Positions 1-12,356 of a stretch of 64,000 nucleotides of DNA are shown here, one piece after another. The notes beneath the pieces are model-generated. The model worked only from the letters and a program-made list of their open reading frames with translations. It was not told where the DNA came from and did not search any database. Source of the stretch: Terebella lapidaria. Taxonomy: Eukaryota; Annelida; Polychaeta; Terebellida; Terebellidae. The first letter of the stretch is position 1. Each line of letters starts with the position of its first letter. The position numbers and the translations under genes are program-made. The stretch lies in contig OX424564.1 of the NCBI GenBank assembly GCA_949152475.1, positions 9,610,001-9,674,000 on the forward strand. The letters run 5' to 3'.

Positions 1-659
1 ACAACTTCCCCCGATGACGTCATGAATATCTCATTTGCATACTAATTAGCTAAATTGTTTTGAAAAAGCAAATTTGCCGATTTCAGTCTTTAAAGTGCTG
101 TAACTTTTGAACGGATTGTGATATTTACATTCCGTAAAAACCATTTTGCTCAGATCAATGAGATCTTTCATATAAGTGCACATCATATTTTCACTATACT
201 AGCACTTTAAAAACTAGCAGGTACATGGATGTTTGGCACAGGTGTACTCATTTGCATGACATTTCTATGATATGTTAAGTATTTGTTCGTCCAAAACATA
301 CGGAAGTGCATATCGAATGTCAATTAGTGCTGTAAATATCATGATACCTATACTGCCTGCCAAAAGGTTTGGCAGTGTTGATCATGTAATAAAAGTGTTT
401 AACACATTCTCATAAGGGACTTCTAATCAAACGGGGATCAGATCCCAGCAATCACTTCCTCAATGGCGTGGTGTTGGTACCCACTGTTTGTTCTGGTCCG
501 GACATTCTCCACCAATTTGTTTAAGGCTAATAAAATACGCCCTGTGCTACAGCATGACCTTGACCTTGCTCGGATCCTGTGTACTGATTTAATCTTGTCG
601 CGAGGCAGACAAACCCTCCAAGTTCGAATGCATAGTGTGATACCTGATATTGGGTAAAT
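1..659. other. AT-rich intergenic DNA, no gene seen
   Basis: I see no splice-consistent coding exon, RNA gene or terminal repeat here. The one short open frame (463-657) has no recognisable domain and no codon bias. Confidence 0.5.
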
Positions 660-2909
660 ACTGTATTCACTGGTGCAGCTGCAGATTAAACGAACTCTCG
701 TTTACATGTGTGCGAGTGGAATACCCAAGGGATCTGTGGTGTAGGGACGGAAAAGGATTGGATTCAGTATTCTTATCGACTATATTTCCGTAAATGGGTT
801 GGAGAGGCTTGGAGTACATTGGGAAACAATCGATCTTTATTCTGTAGTAAAATGTGGATAAACAAATCGAATATATATTATATTTGAACCAAAACTGGTC
901 CTCCTTGATTACTGCAGAAGTTGAATGTGTGCGACCAGACACCACAGGACATTCTTACACATATACTTCCGCTCATACATAAATGTATGGTAACATTTAT
1001 ATCCATAAGAATTTCTGATGCTTCATGTTCGTTTTTTAAAGTGTTCACGGAAGTTTTTTTTTTATCTATACCGACAAGTTCTCGATGGTGGAAAAACTCT
1101 AGACGTGGGTATTATTTAGTAATGTTCAATGCATATTTGATTTTACACTGAAGCACAAGGCTCGATGCAGAAATACACGCAACAGCTTTAACTGCTGAAC
1201 TAATGTGGTGACAACTATGCACGATAGGGAAATGGTAATCAGGTTACCTTGTTGCAACCAGATCCGTATAGCACTGCGAATAACATGAGTTAAATTTTAA
1301 GCCTAATTATGAATAACCATAAGAGCCATACTGCACCTTTCTGTAGAGCCCGACGAGCTCCTCGGAGTGGTGTATATTGATGGCAGCATAAGGGACGGAA
1401 GGGGTTCAAATTGGTAGATCTTGCGATATGGCAAAATCCACATATGACTGCCACTGCGGAGCCTGTTTCGTGTGTCTTATTGTCTTCAGACTTTTAACAT
1501 ACTAGTAGACGTGCAGGTCGACCGAGGGATGCAGGTAACGTTAGATACTTGTCTCTAGGACATAACTAACAATTTATCAGGTGGTAGGATTGGAGTGAGA
1601 TGGGGATTATGACTCAAGGGGAGAGGGTTGAAACAGTGGATGGCTATTTATAATACAGTACTGAGTGAAATCAATACATTTAACTGGTAAACAGACTGGT
1701 ATTTAGGAACTGATGTTGAAAGCGTTGATCAATATTTTGCTCAAATACTTCTCTTCAGATATATGTGGTTTTTATTCCTAATGCAACCTGGAAGTTGTTT
1801 TACTGAGCAGATACATTACTAGTACAATACAGAGATATTGCTTCAGGTTATTTCATGGCTTTCATATCAGCTGTTAGTTATTGTTGTGCATCAGGTATGA
1901 TATCGCCATTGCCAGTTGCCATTGCATGAGGTATAAAATGGACTCGTCAGGAAAGGTCTGATAGGTAGTGATGAATAATGCTACAAAAAACGTACTATTA
2001 CCAATGTTATACATAAATTCGTTCGAATTCATCCATATATCGTCGTCAATCGCAAATGGTATAAATATATGTATGGATGAGATTTTTTAGCACTGCCACA
2101 TGAGATGTCGGATGATACTGCTGGTCGCTGATCATTCCGCTGTGTTTATCTCCTGTGTGTTTATTTTACTGAGGGTTATCGCCATCAGACACCGCCGCAG
2201 ACAAGTTTTACGTGGATCCAAACCACAACTGTGCTAGGCGGTGTCGGCATGTGCCCCTCTCTGACCGCACGGCCCGGTGTAAATGTTTGCCATGATACTT
2301 GAAACATATATGCCCAGGCTATGCTGCTCCATAATACTATGCCCCTCTGAAAATGTCTTATCTCCATTCGTCCTTAGTGAATGATCCTTCAGAAGAAAAA
2401 GTGTTCAGAGACTGGATTCAACCTATATTCTCATCGATTTCATTTTTGTAAATGGGTGTGGAGAGGCTTGTAACATTTTGGGAAACAATCTGGATATTTG
2501 CTATATCCAGTGTACAATGCGGTAAAGCAATCAAACGATTATTATATTTGAACCAGAAAAATTGGGAATTTAATGTGTGCGGTCAGACATGATGGGACAT
2601 TCCTATACAAATATTTCACCTTACGAAAATGTTCTGATTTGAATATATTGTTTCTGTTAAGGGCAATGTAGTTGTCTATTGTTTTTATCGGAATATATAT
2701 ACAAGTAAATTGAATTTTGTTTAATAAAGTGTGTCATGGACATATAATGGAGAACAATAAGCTTAGTACTAATTTCATCTCTCGAAGAAATGTCCAAACA
2801 CAGAATTAAGCCACAAAATGCTGGAGCATAAGCCACAAAATGCTTTTCAGGTCATATAACATGCAGATTAACAAAACATAGACCATATGCATGATAATTA
2901 TAGGAAATT

Positions 2910-3030
2910 GACTGGATACAGTGTTTGAGGCCCGAGGTCGTGTCTGCATGGGCCGTAGCACGCACGAGCTTCAAGCACGCACCGTCCGCGGCCCAGATAC
3001 GACAGAAGGCCTCAAACACTGTATCCAGTC
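2910..3030. repeat. GC-rich foldback element with 23-bp perfect inverted ends
   Basis: Positions 2910-2932 are the exact reverse complement of 3008-3030. The loop is strongly GC-rich compared with its AT-rich surroundings. It lies in a segment (2880-3325) that is absent from the sister duplicate near 5200, so it arrived after the duplication. Confidence 0.75.
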
Positions 3031-3489
3031 GATTAACTTATTATTATATGCTTTACCATGATATGTACACCCCTCGGGAGAATTATGGTTAAAAATGCTG
3101 ACAATTTTTAGCTATTTTAGGTCCGAAAAGCGAGGAATTCTATGGATATGTCCATGCACTATTAAAAACAAAATCATTTCTCTAGGGCATGAATACGTAA
3201 TGTCAAAAAACCGTCGGTTGCCATGTGCGACGTCGGTCAATATAAACGAGGTCAATACCGCAACATATCGGACCGACTGCACTTTGTGTAATCCATTGTA
3301 GAATTTTCGTAGGCATATAATAATATACAAAATGTGATACAAGCAAGAACAGAGCAGGTTAACTTTATACACTACCATCAATATTTTAGGTATGTAATTT
3401 TTAAAAAAAATGGTTACTTAACATATGCAGACAAATCTTTTATACACTATGGATTATTGGTACTCATGATATTTAAGAATATCGTTGTC

Positions 3490-3787
3490 AAAGGAGGACT
3501 TCCTATCAATGTGTATTGGCTTCAACCAATGATGGTACAGTTAAAACTTCCATATAGCGAATATATCTCAATGCATTTGAATGGAGAAGACTCTAAGGTT
3601 CGTTCAATATGTATATATTTGTTCTGTACAAACAAATCGCTAGTTCAGTTTATCTTCGATTTGACATTCGATAGTAGCTTTTAAAATATGATCTCTTCGA
3701 TTTTGAAGTCATCTGAATGAATACTCCATGTTCGTGAAAGTCATATGTTACCAAATTGCGTTGGAATTTGATAGGAAGTCCTCCTTT
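3490..3787. mobile_element. Small inverted-repeat element (MITE-like)
   Basis: Perfect 20-bp terminal inverted repeat: AAAGGAGGACTTCCTATCAA at 3490-3509 and its reverse complement at 3768-3787. It lies inside the 3440-3925 segment missing from the neighbouring duplicate, as expected of an insertion. No transposase is encoded. Confidence 0.6.
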
Positions 3788-6671
3788 AAAGCATTATTTG
3801 AATGTATGTGTTTACTCAGGTTATTTTCTCTGAACAAACCCCACAAAGGACACATCACTAAAAATATACATGTAGCTCCTCCTCTACAAGTTCTGAATTA
3901 GAATCTTTCATCTATATTTATCTGACAAAAGCTGCCCTGTGTTTCCAACAACTATCCTGAGACAAATACATTTCGAAGTAGATCATAGATAGTATTTTTG
4001 TATATTTTTATAATAATTTGAATTTGTAAATTCCAATTATGGCCCATGTATTCGTACCAATTTTGCATTGAAATATCCATACACCTATGTGAGCAATTCT
4101 CAATCCTACATCCCGAATATCTGCACATATTCCAGGTATATTCATATATATGTCCATCTGTTACTTCCATCTTACTTCCATCTTCCATCTTACAGCTTGG
4201 TACTAGTCCATGCAAAAAAATGCTATCCGATATCACGAAGTTATGTGTGCCCCAATAAATATGTCAGAAACATAGGACACCTTCAAAGCCATTCAATGGA
4301 ATCATTTCACTAGACTACAATAGTCAGATGTATATTTCAAGTATAAATAGCCAAAATCTGACAGATTTCTGGCAACTTCCACATATATGTCAGCAATAAT
4401 TTGTCAACATTTTCGTTTTCCATTAAAAAATATTATCGTTGGTGATAAATTTTCCTCAGTTGGTTTGGTGAGCTATTTCAGGTAAATACTATTCTCTAAT
4501 AGAAATCATACCAAGGATCTTCTATAATTATAGAAGTTATATATAATTATATTATATAATTATTCCCCTTGGCTGATGATGTTTTTTTCGCCGATTTATA
4601 ACATGGTGTATACGTAGTGCTCTGCCTAGGACATTGACAATCCATACGCTTTCAACAATGTTTGATGCTTCACTTTCGGTTTCTAATATACACCGACATG
4701 TTACCGATGCTGAAAAACCACTAGATGTAGGCGTCATTTAGTTAACACAAATTAGGTTTGATGCATATTTGATTGTACACTACAGCACGAGGCTCGATAC
4801 ACGGTGATGATATCAATTATGCATGCCATCAAAATGTTAACCTGTAATAATTTTATTTGGAAGGTCCACCATTTCAAAGCCCGTCATCCCTGTGCAGTAT
4901 TAAATTTCATGTTTTCTTTAGCTGCTGTAGCCTTCGTTATGCACGTCCCAGTTTGGATTGTCGAAGTATCTTGAGAGTTATGCATTCATATTGTCCAAAG
5001 ATGCATATATTTGTCTCGCAACGCAACTGTACATACACGACCCCACATACAGCATACACGACCCCACATACAGCATACACGATGCTGGAGTCTTAATTGT
5101 AGAACATAAAATATTTGAGTTTGGTCTCACTCCAATATGAAAAAAGCACAAAGAATGCATTTTTCAGGTCATATGTCATGCAGAATAACAAAACATGAAA
5201 ATATACGAAATGTGATACAAACAAAAACAGAGCAGGTTAACTTTGTAAACTACCATCAATATTCTAGGTATATAATTTTTAAAATATGGTTAACATAATG
5301 CAGAGAAATCCTTGATACAATTTTTTCAATTGATGAACTATGGTTTGAACATCGAAAGCTGCCTTGTGTTTTCAACAACTATCCTGAGACAAATATATTT
5401 CGAAGTAGATTATAGATAGTATTTTTTTTATTTGTATAATAATTTGAATTCCTTGATTTGAATTTCGGCCCATGTATCCGTACCAATTTTGCATTGAAAT
5501 ATCCATACACATTTGTTTTAGAGTAATTTACAACTCCTATATCCCGGATATATGCACATATTCCATGTATATTCATAATTATGTCCATATGTTACTTGAT
5601 TCTGGCTAACAGACTGGTACAAGTTCATGCAAAATTACTATCCAATATCATGAAGTTCTGTGTGTGTACTCCAATGAATATGTCAAAAACATAGGATACC
5701 TTCATAGCCATTCAATGGAATCATTTCACTAGTCTACAATAATCAGATCGTATATTCTAGTTTAAATAGCCAAAATCTGAGAGATTTCTGGCAACTTCCA
5801 CATATGTCAGCAATAATTTGTCAGAATTTTCGTTTTCCATTAAGAAAATATTATCGTTGGTGATAAATTTTCCTCAGTTGGTTTCGTGAGCTATTTCAGG
5901 CAAATAATATTATCTATAAGAAATCATGTCCCTTGGCTGATGATGGTTTATCGCTGATATATGACATTATATACGTAACTCTGTACGGGACAGTGACAAT
6001 CCATACACCTTCAAAAATGTTTGATGATTCACCTTCGGTTTCTAATATCAACACGTTCCCGATGCTGAAGAACCACTAGATGTAGGTGTTATTTAGTTAG
6101 CAAAAATTAGGTTTGATGCATATTCGATTGTGCACGGAAGCACGAGGCTCGATGCACGGTGGTGATATCTATTATGCATGCCATCAAAATGTTAACCTGT
6201 GGTAATTTGATTTGGAAGGTCCACTAGTTCAAATCCCGTCATCCCTGTGCAGTATTAAATTTCCTGGGTTTTTTTTAGCTGCTGTAGCCTTCGTTATGCA
6301 CGTCCCAGATTGGATTGTCAAAGTATCTTGAGAGTTATGCTTTCATATTCTCCGAAGGTGCATATATTTGCCTCACAATGCGACTGTACATACACGACCC
6401 CATATTACCAAATCGCACCATATGTGAAATGGATTACACAAGACAAATCCTGATTTACTATGTCAAATATTATATTCCATAACACGGCTTCAGTAGGAAA
6501 ATTGATTGAATTTGTGATGCACCATTTTCCGCTATTTAAGTGTGCCTTTGGCGCAGTATTACGTGCCCAAGTGGTAACTATCATGTGGGCACAACTCCGC
6601 ATCATGCGGAGATGGTTTAAGAGTACGCTGTAACACCTGGCAAAATTTGGATATAAATATGCATGTCAACA

Positions 6672-6704
6672 ACTGGCCTACTCAATACAACTGAGTAGGC
6701 CAGT
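6672..6704. repeat. 13-bp perfect hairpin
   Basis: ACTGGCCTACTCA at 6672-6684 is followed, after a 7-nt loop, by its exact reverse complement at 6692-6704. It has no U tract and no gene is close, so it is not a terminator. Confidence 0.6.
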
Positions 6705-7271
6705 GAGGGGGTCCATTGATTGGTTGATATCCATGACAGTACGAGGGTGGTGAAAGGAAAATATTACGAAAGCTTGCGACAGTCGATTACGTTATCGACA
6801 GTAACATGAGTCCCCATTGAGATGTGTTGCCAGTATCTTGGTCTCAAAACTGTTAACATGAACGTGCCGGTCGAACGAGGGATGCAGGGAACCTTAGATA
6901 CCTGTCTCTAGTCAGCCAAAAGACATAACTAACAATTTATCAGGTTGAGGGACAGTAGCGAGGCATGGATTATGACTGAGAAAAGGGGATTCTGAAATGT
7001 TGAATGACTATTTGTAATACATGTACTTAGTGGTATCGAAACACCTAACTGGTATATATGGTCTGATATTGAGTTGATCGATATTTTGCTCAAATACTTT
7101 TCTTCAGGTATATTTGGTTTCCATTCCCAATACAAAGTTGTTTTACTGCACATACATTACTTGTACATCACGAAGATATCGGTGTAGATTGTCAAAGGCC
7201 TCCAGATTATTTTATCTTCTTGACATTGGATATCAGATGTGTGGTATGCTTTGATGAAAAGTGCTAAAACA

Positions 7272-8424
7272 TAGCACCGAGGGTGCTGTAGCTTACCGGC
7301 AATTATGAGAATTGCACAGAGTATTATTTTTTTTAATATTCAAAGACCATGCAGACTGTCCATTCAAAGACAACAAACTTTTACACATCACAAAGGCACA
7401 TATGGAGAATCGTATGCATTTTGAGGAAAATTGTCTGAATAGATTTTGAGAAAAGTTCCACCAAAGACAAAATTAATCGTGTTTTTCGACAAAAAAGATC
7501 GTTTTTGACCTTCCAAGGTCATCGAAGTCCAAACAATTTTTCAATGGCCAATTTTTTTTTTTGCTGGAAAATGGCTCAAAACGAATAGTGACTTGATTTG
7601 GGACAAAACATTTTTTTTCGCCTACCCGTCAAAAAATCTAAATGGCCACCACACGCAGACCGTCATTTCAAAGGCAGCAAAACTTATACACATCACAAAG
7701 GTACATAAGGAGAATCTAATACATGATTTTGAGGAATAGATTATAAGAAAAGGGCCACCAAAGACAAAATTCATAATATTTTCGACAAAAAAGGTCGTTT
7801 TGACCTTTCAAGGTCATTGAAGGTCAAATTCAAGGTCATCACTCAAACCGCAATATATGATTTCCCATTTGAATGTGCCAATACTTAGGCTCTTTCTTGA
7901 GTATTCCATGAGTTTACTCCGCACAGCTCCCATTATGGAGGAAATATTGGGTGAAATTTTCCAAAAAAAATTTTCAATGGCCAATTTTTTTTTTTGTGCT
8001 GGAAATGGCTCAAAACGAATAGTGACTCGATTTGGGACAAAAAAATATTTCGCCGACCCGTCAAAAAAAACAAAATGTCCGCCAGACGCGAACCGGCGAT
8101 TCAAGGGCAACAAAACTTATACACGTCATGGAGGTACATGAGGGGAATGTTTTGAAACAAAAATATTAAAACTGATCAGACAGTTTTTGAGAAAATGGCC
8201 ACCAAAGTCCAAAATTGACAATTTTTTGTCAAAAATGGCCGCCAAATCGGCAAAAAAGATTCAATCAAAAACATTTTTAATCAATCAAAAACGTCTTTAG
8301 ATACTGGCCCAAGGTATGTTCTGACAAATTTATGGGGAAATTCATCATGTCAAAAAAAAGTTAGAGACCCGTACGGACGAAAAACCATGACAATAGCTTA
8401 TCGGCCCAAAGGGCTGGTAAGCTA
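7272..8424 (+). mobile_element. HINE/pearl-like non-autonomous element, copy 1
   Basis: It starts TAGCACC with a small hairpin (AGCACC, 3-nt loop, GGTGCT). This is followed by a subterminal TAGCTTACCGG motif that is inverted at the other end. The right end (about 8393-8424) is a 14-bp stem, TAGCTTATCGGCCC paired with GGGCTGGTAAGCTA. The interior is AT-rich, with tracts such as TTTTTGACAAAAAAG and repeated AAGGTCA words, and has no coding potential. Comparison with the uninterrupted duplicate near 1975-2000 shows that 7272-10279 is an insertion. Pearl elements of bivalves and Helentron-associated elements (HINEs) share this plan; the assignment is by architecture only. Confidence 0.65.
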
Positions 8425-8428
8425 AAAT

Positions 8429-10279
8429 TAGCCCAATGGGCTAGAAAGGTTACCGGAGAAATATACAGAGTTAAGCCGACAAAGTTGAAGGTCAAATTCA
8501 AGGTGACCACTGAAATCGCCATATCTCTAACCGTGAAAATAGGATCAAAGGTTAAATTCTAGATCACCAAACTATTCAGCATACATCATTTCCTATATGT
8601 TCACTATAGACCCCTAAGCTGTAAATTTGATAATAAGCGAGATATAAGCCATTTTGTAATCTGACTTTGAAAATAAAATGACTGACCTTGAAATTTTTAC
8701 GTCAAAGGTCAAATTCAATATCATTAAAATATTAAGCGAGATAATAGCAATTTTGTCCTGTGACCTTGGAAATGAGGTCAAAGGTCAAATTCAAGGTCAT
8801 GAGAATATTCAGCATATATCATTTCCTATATGTTCACAATTGATTCCTAAGCTGTAAAGTCGATAATAAGCAAGATATTAGCCATTTTGTCATGTGACCT
8901 TGAAAATGAGGTCAAAGGTCAAATTCAGGGTCATAAGAATTTTCAGCATATATCATTTCCTATATGTTCACAATTGATTCCTAAGCTGTAAAGTCGATAA
9001 TAAGCAAGATATTAGCCATTTTGTCATGTGACCTTGAAAATGAAATCAAAGGTCAAATTCAGGGTCATGAGAATTTTCAGCATATATCATTTCCTATATG
9101 TTCACAATTGATTCCTAAGCTGTAAAGTCGCTAATAAGCAAGATATTGGCCATTTTGTCCTGTGACCTTGAAAATGAGGTCAAAGGTCAAATTCAAGGTC
9201 ACGAGAATATTCAGCATTTATCATTTCCTATATGTTCACAATTGATTCCAAAGCTGTAAAGTCGATAATAAGCGAGATATTAGCAATTTTGTCCTGTGAC
9301 CTTGGAAATGAGGTCAAAGGTCAAATTCAAGGTCACGAAAATATTCAGCATATATCATTTCTTATATGTTCACAATTGATTCCTAAACTGTAAAGTCGAT
9401 AATAAGCGAGATATTAGCCATTTTGTCATGTGACCTTCAAAATGAGGTAAAAGGTCAAGGTCAAGGTCACGAGAATATTCAGCATATATCATTTCCTATA
9501 TGTTCACAATTGATTCCTAAGCTGTAAAGTCGATAATGAGCGAGATATTAGTCATTTTGTCCTGTGACCTTGAAAATGAGGTCAAAGGTCAAATTCAAGG
9601 TCACGAGAATATTCAGCATATATCATTTCCTATATGTCCACAATTCATTCCTAGTCTCTAATCTCAATATTAAGTGAGATATTAGGCTTTAATGTGTCCC
9701 ATTATAAAGCATAGGAGAATTTAACATGGGAAAGTCCCATTTGGGCCGAGTTTGGGCCCAAAATGGCCCACTTTGAGCGATTCAAGGGCAACGAAATTTA
9801 TACATGTCACAGGGGTACATATGAGGAGTGTTATGCATCAATAAAAAAAAAGTTACTGAACAGATTTTGAGAAAATGGCCACCAAAGCCCAAAATTGACC
9901 GATTTTCGACGAAAACGACAAATTCAAAATGGCCGCCACACGCAGACCAGCGAATCAAGGGCAACGAAACTTACACACATTATGAAGGACATAATCAGGC
10001 ATCCTTGTGCAAAAAAAGAAAAAAAGTTACTGAACAGATTTTGAGAAAATGGCCGCCAAAGTCCAAAATTGGCCGATTTTCGACGAAAACGGCCGCCATT
10101 TTGAAAATATTGTGAAAATCAAAAAACTAAAAAATACCTCCTTCTTGAATTATTTTTGTGCATTTTTGTGCAAAATTTCGGAAAGATTGGTCCGTAAACA
10201 AAAAAGATAAAAATGTGAACGCCGACGCCGGACGCAACGCCATGCCAATAGGTTATCGGACCATAGGTCCGGTAACCTA
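8429..10279 (+). mobile_element. HINE/pearl-like element, copy 2, with 134-bp tandem core
   Basis: It directly follows copy 1 after four bases. The left end has a TAGCCC/GGGCTA hairpin followed by GGTTACCGG. The right end (10247-10279) is a 14-bp stem, TAGGTTATCGGACC with GGTCCGGTAACCTA. The core is a tandem array (see 8578-9660). The flank after CCTA is AAAACG, which rejoins the older duplicate sequence at 10280. Confidence 0.65.
8578..9660. repeat. 134-bp tandem repeat, about eight units
   Basis: The word AGCATATATCATTTCC or a close variant recurs at 8578, 8811, 8945, 9079, 9213, 9347, 9481 and 9615. The spacing is exactly 134 bp after the first, partly deleted unit. Each unit has TGACCTTG, then GAGGTCAAAGGTCA (a DR1-type direct repeat of AGGTCA), then TCAAGGTCA. 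Confidence 0.85.
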
Positions 10280-10370
10280 AAAACGTACCAATACCAATGG
10301 TAATCATCAATTCGTTCGAGTTTATCCGAATGGCTTCGTCGATCACAAATAACAGAAATATCTATGATGA

Positions 10371-11389
10371 CTTGTGTTTGGCAGTCGATGAGACCAGTGC
10401 AGTACCGATGATGGTAACTTCATATGATATGTTTTGGAAATTTCTAAATAAACTGCGTTTTCTACTGGGTGAGTCACCAAACACAGTTTCCCGTATGCAT
10501 CAATGCAATATACATGTATGCGATTATCTCTCCTACTCCTTCAAATAAAGCTTTCAGTTCAGTCCAAAAGTAACATTGTTGCATTTTCACTATGAGAAAA
10601 TGTTATTGGTCTCTTGTGTAAATAAAGAGAATGTGTTGTGTACTTACAAAATGTCATGAATAACTAAATAACGTAAATGTGATTTCTTTTATCATTTACA
10701 GTTAACATGGTTAATTTGCATTCAAGAATAGTATAGTACTATCACAAATTGCGTCACAATATCTCGTTGTCAGATGGTGAGATCATTATTTCACTGCCAA
10801 CTGTGAAGTAAAACCGAGAAATGTGCACCCACTGTGATGCAATTGGATGACACCTTTCGTAAGATTGTCCGTCATCTTTCATAAAATAGTTGCAGATTAT
10901 AAATGTGATTGTGACTTTTACATAGTTTTTGTTGTTGTTGTATTGCAGGTCCAGCTGTGAAATTACACAAATGTGCAGCCAGGGTGATTCACTGTTAAAA
11001 CACCAAACTATAATCATATGGTTTAAAATACAGAACAATGCTTAATTTCTCATGGACACACAGTAAATGTGTTTGAATGCACTATGCTTCACATTATCGA
11101 CCTATGACATGAAATTCAACTATTTGAAAGTAGATTATAGTCTGTTACTAGGTGGAGCTATCTGTGTCGCCAGGCGCTGATTATTCGGAAGAGTTAATTG
11201 TCGAAAATGTACTCTGATAATGCAACCAACGATCCTCCATCTCCAGATAGAAAATATGTTTAGGTATATCTCGTCAGACACCCAGTATGTTCGGTAATTG
11301 AGTATATATTTGAAATACAGGCGAAGTACGTGATATCATGGATATACTTGCTTCTGCCTTTATGTTTGTTGCACATACCAGCTTGTAAT
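10371..11389. other. Intergenic, no feature recognised
   Basis: Apart from low-complexity TTG runs near 10930 I see no repeat ends, splice-consistent exon or RNA gene. Confidence 0.4.
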
Positions 11390-12326
11390 TAGATGATATG
11401 GCACTCACATCATAGCATCATATTTCTTTATGTATTCAAAACAATTGATAATTGTCTGTAACACATCCAGTGGCCATGGGGCATACTTCGAAGATCCATT
11501 CTACTTAATCTGACTGTTGTCTGTGTTGATTACCAGGCTCTCCGCCATGTTTAACTTATTGCATCACTGTCTTTTCATGACAGAGATGACGAAGCCCCGA
11601 TCTCATCCTCTACGAATAATGTAACAGAAATGCCACGTCGTCCTTCATTCATTGTTTTGTGTAACAAGCCATTTTGTGTGAGTGAATATATGACCGGTAT
11701 CAGTTTAAATGAGGTAATCAGATTTTGTGCCTTATCGGTTGTATTTTGAATCGGTGTGTGGCTTTAGATATAAATGATTTGTCGGGCATAAACCATGTTT
11801 GATATTAAGTTTTTCATTGTCATCATCGAAATTTCGTAATAAAGGTAATAAATAGGTTGATACATACATATATACTGATGCAAATGGTTCTATTTCCTTC
11901 CGTACCACAACTGAATCCTGCTTATGTTGTATCATGGGTTGATTGTAGCGATGCAATCAGGATAAAGCAATAATCTGCCTCTAAGACGTTTTTGTTCCGT
12001 ACGAGAAGACGGATGTTAATCCCCGCCCGGGGGAATTAACGATACATTGTTTATGGTGTGAGGGAACGTGAAGCATGGTGGCTGATTCATTTAAACATAA
12101 GGATTGGAAATGCTGCATTGGTGAATGTCAGGATCATGTTATTGTTTATGCGTGAACTTGGGGTGAGCAAGGAGAACTTAATAACTATCGACATGATCGA
12201 CGCAGGAATGTGATTGGAACATGGCTGGATTGAATCTCCTGGGTCGACTCTATATTTTTACCAGGTAACACAAAACTATCAGAATGCACATCGGTGTACC
12301 ACTTTCACAATATTATGTATTTCAAA

Positions 12327-12356
12327 AAATTTATGTACATCGGTGTACATAAATTT
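12327..12356. repeat. Perfect 13-bp palindrome with 4-nt loop
   Basis: AAATTTATGTACA, loop TCGG, TGTACATAAATTT. It is an isolated palindrome in AT-rich DNA with no gene nearby. Confidence 0.6.

Larger units (their letters stand above)
660..7262. repeat. Old segmental tandem duplication, three degenerate copies
   Basis: Three diverged copies of one long unit lie head to tail. Block 710-968 matches 2395-2620. Block 1035-1190 matches 4660-4830 and 6020-6185. Block 1505-1850 matches 6860-7190. Block 2831-2880 matches 5150-5200. Block 3330-3440 matches 5208-5320. Block 3925-5040 matches 5350-6400. The copies differ by insertions, notably 2880-3325 and 3440-3925 in the middle copy. The last copy resumes at 10280-10370 (compare 1998-2075) after a 3-kb insertion. 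No coding frame is shared between copies. Confidence 0.7.

Noticed and set aside
4046..4313. Overlapping 70-94-aa frames on both strands
   Set aside because: AT-rich repeat DNA; the counterpart block near 5460-5700 does not preserve the frames.
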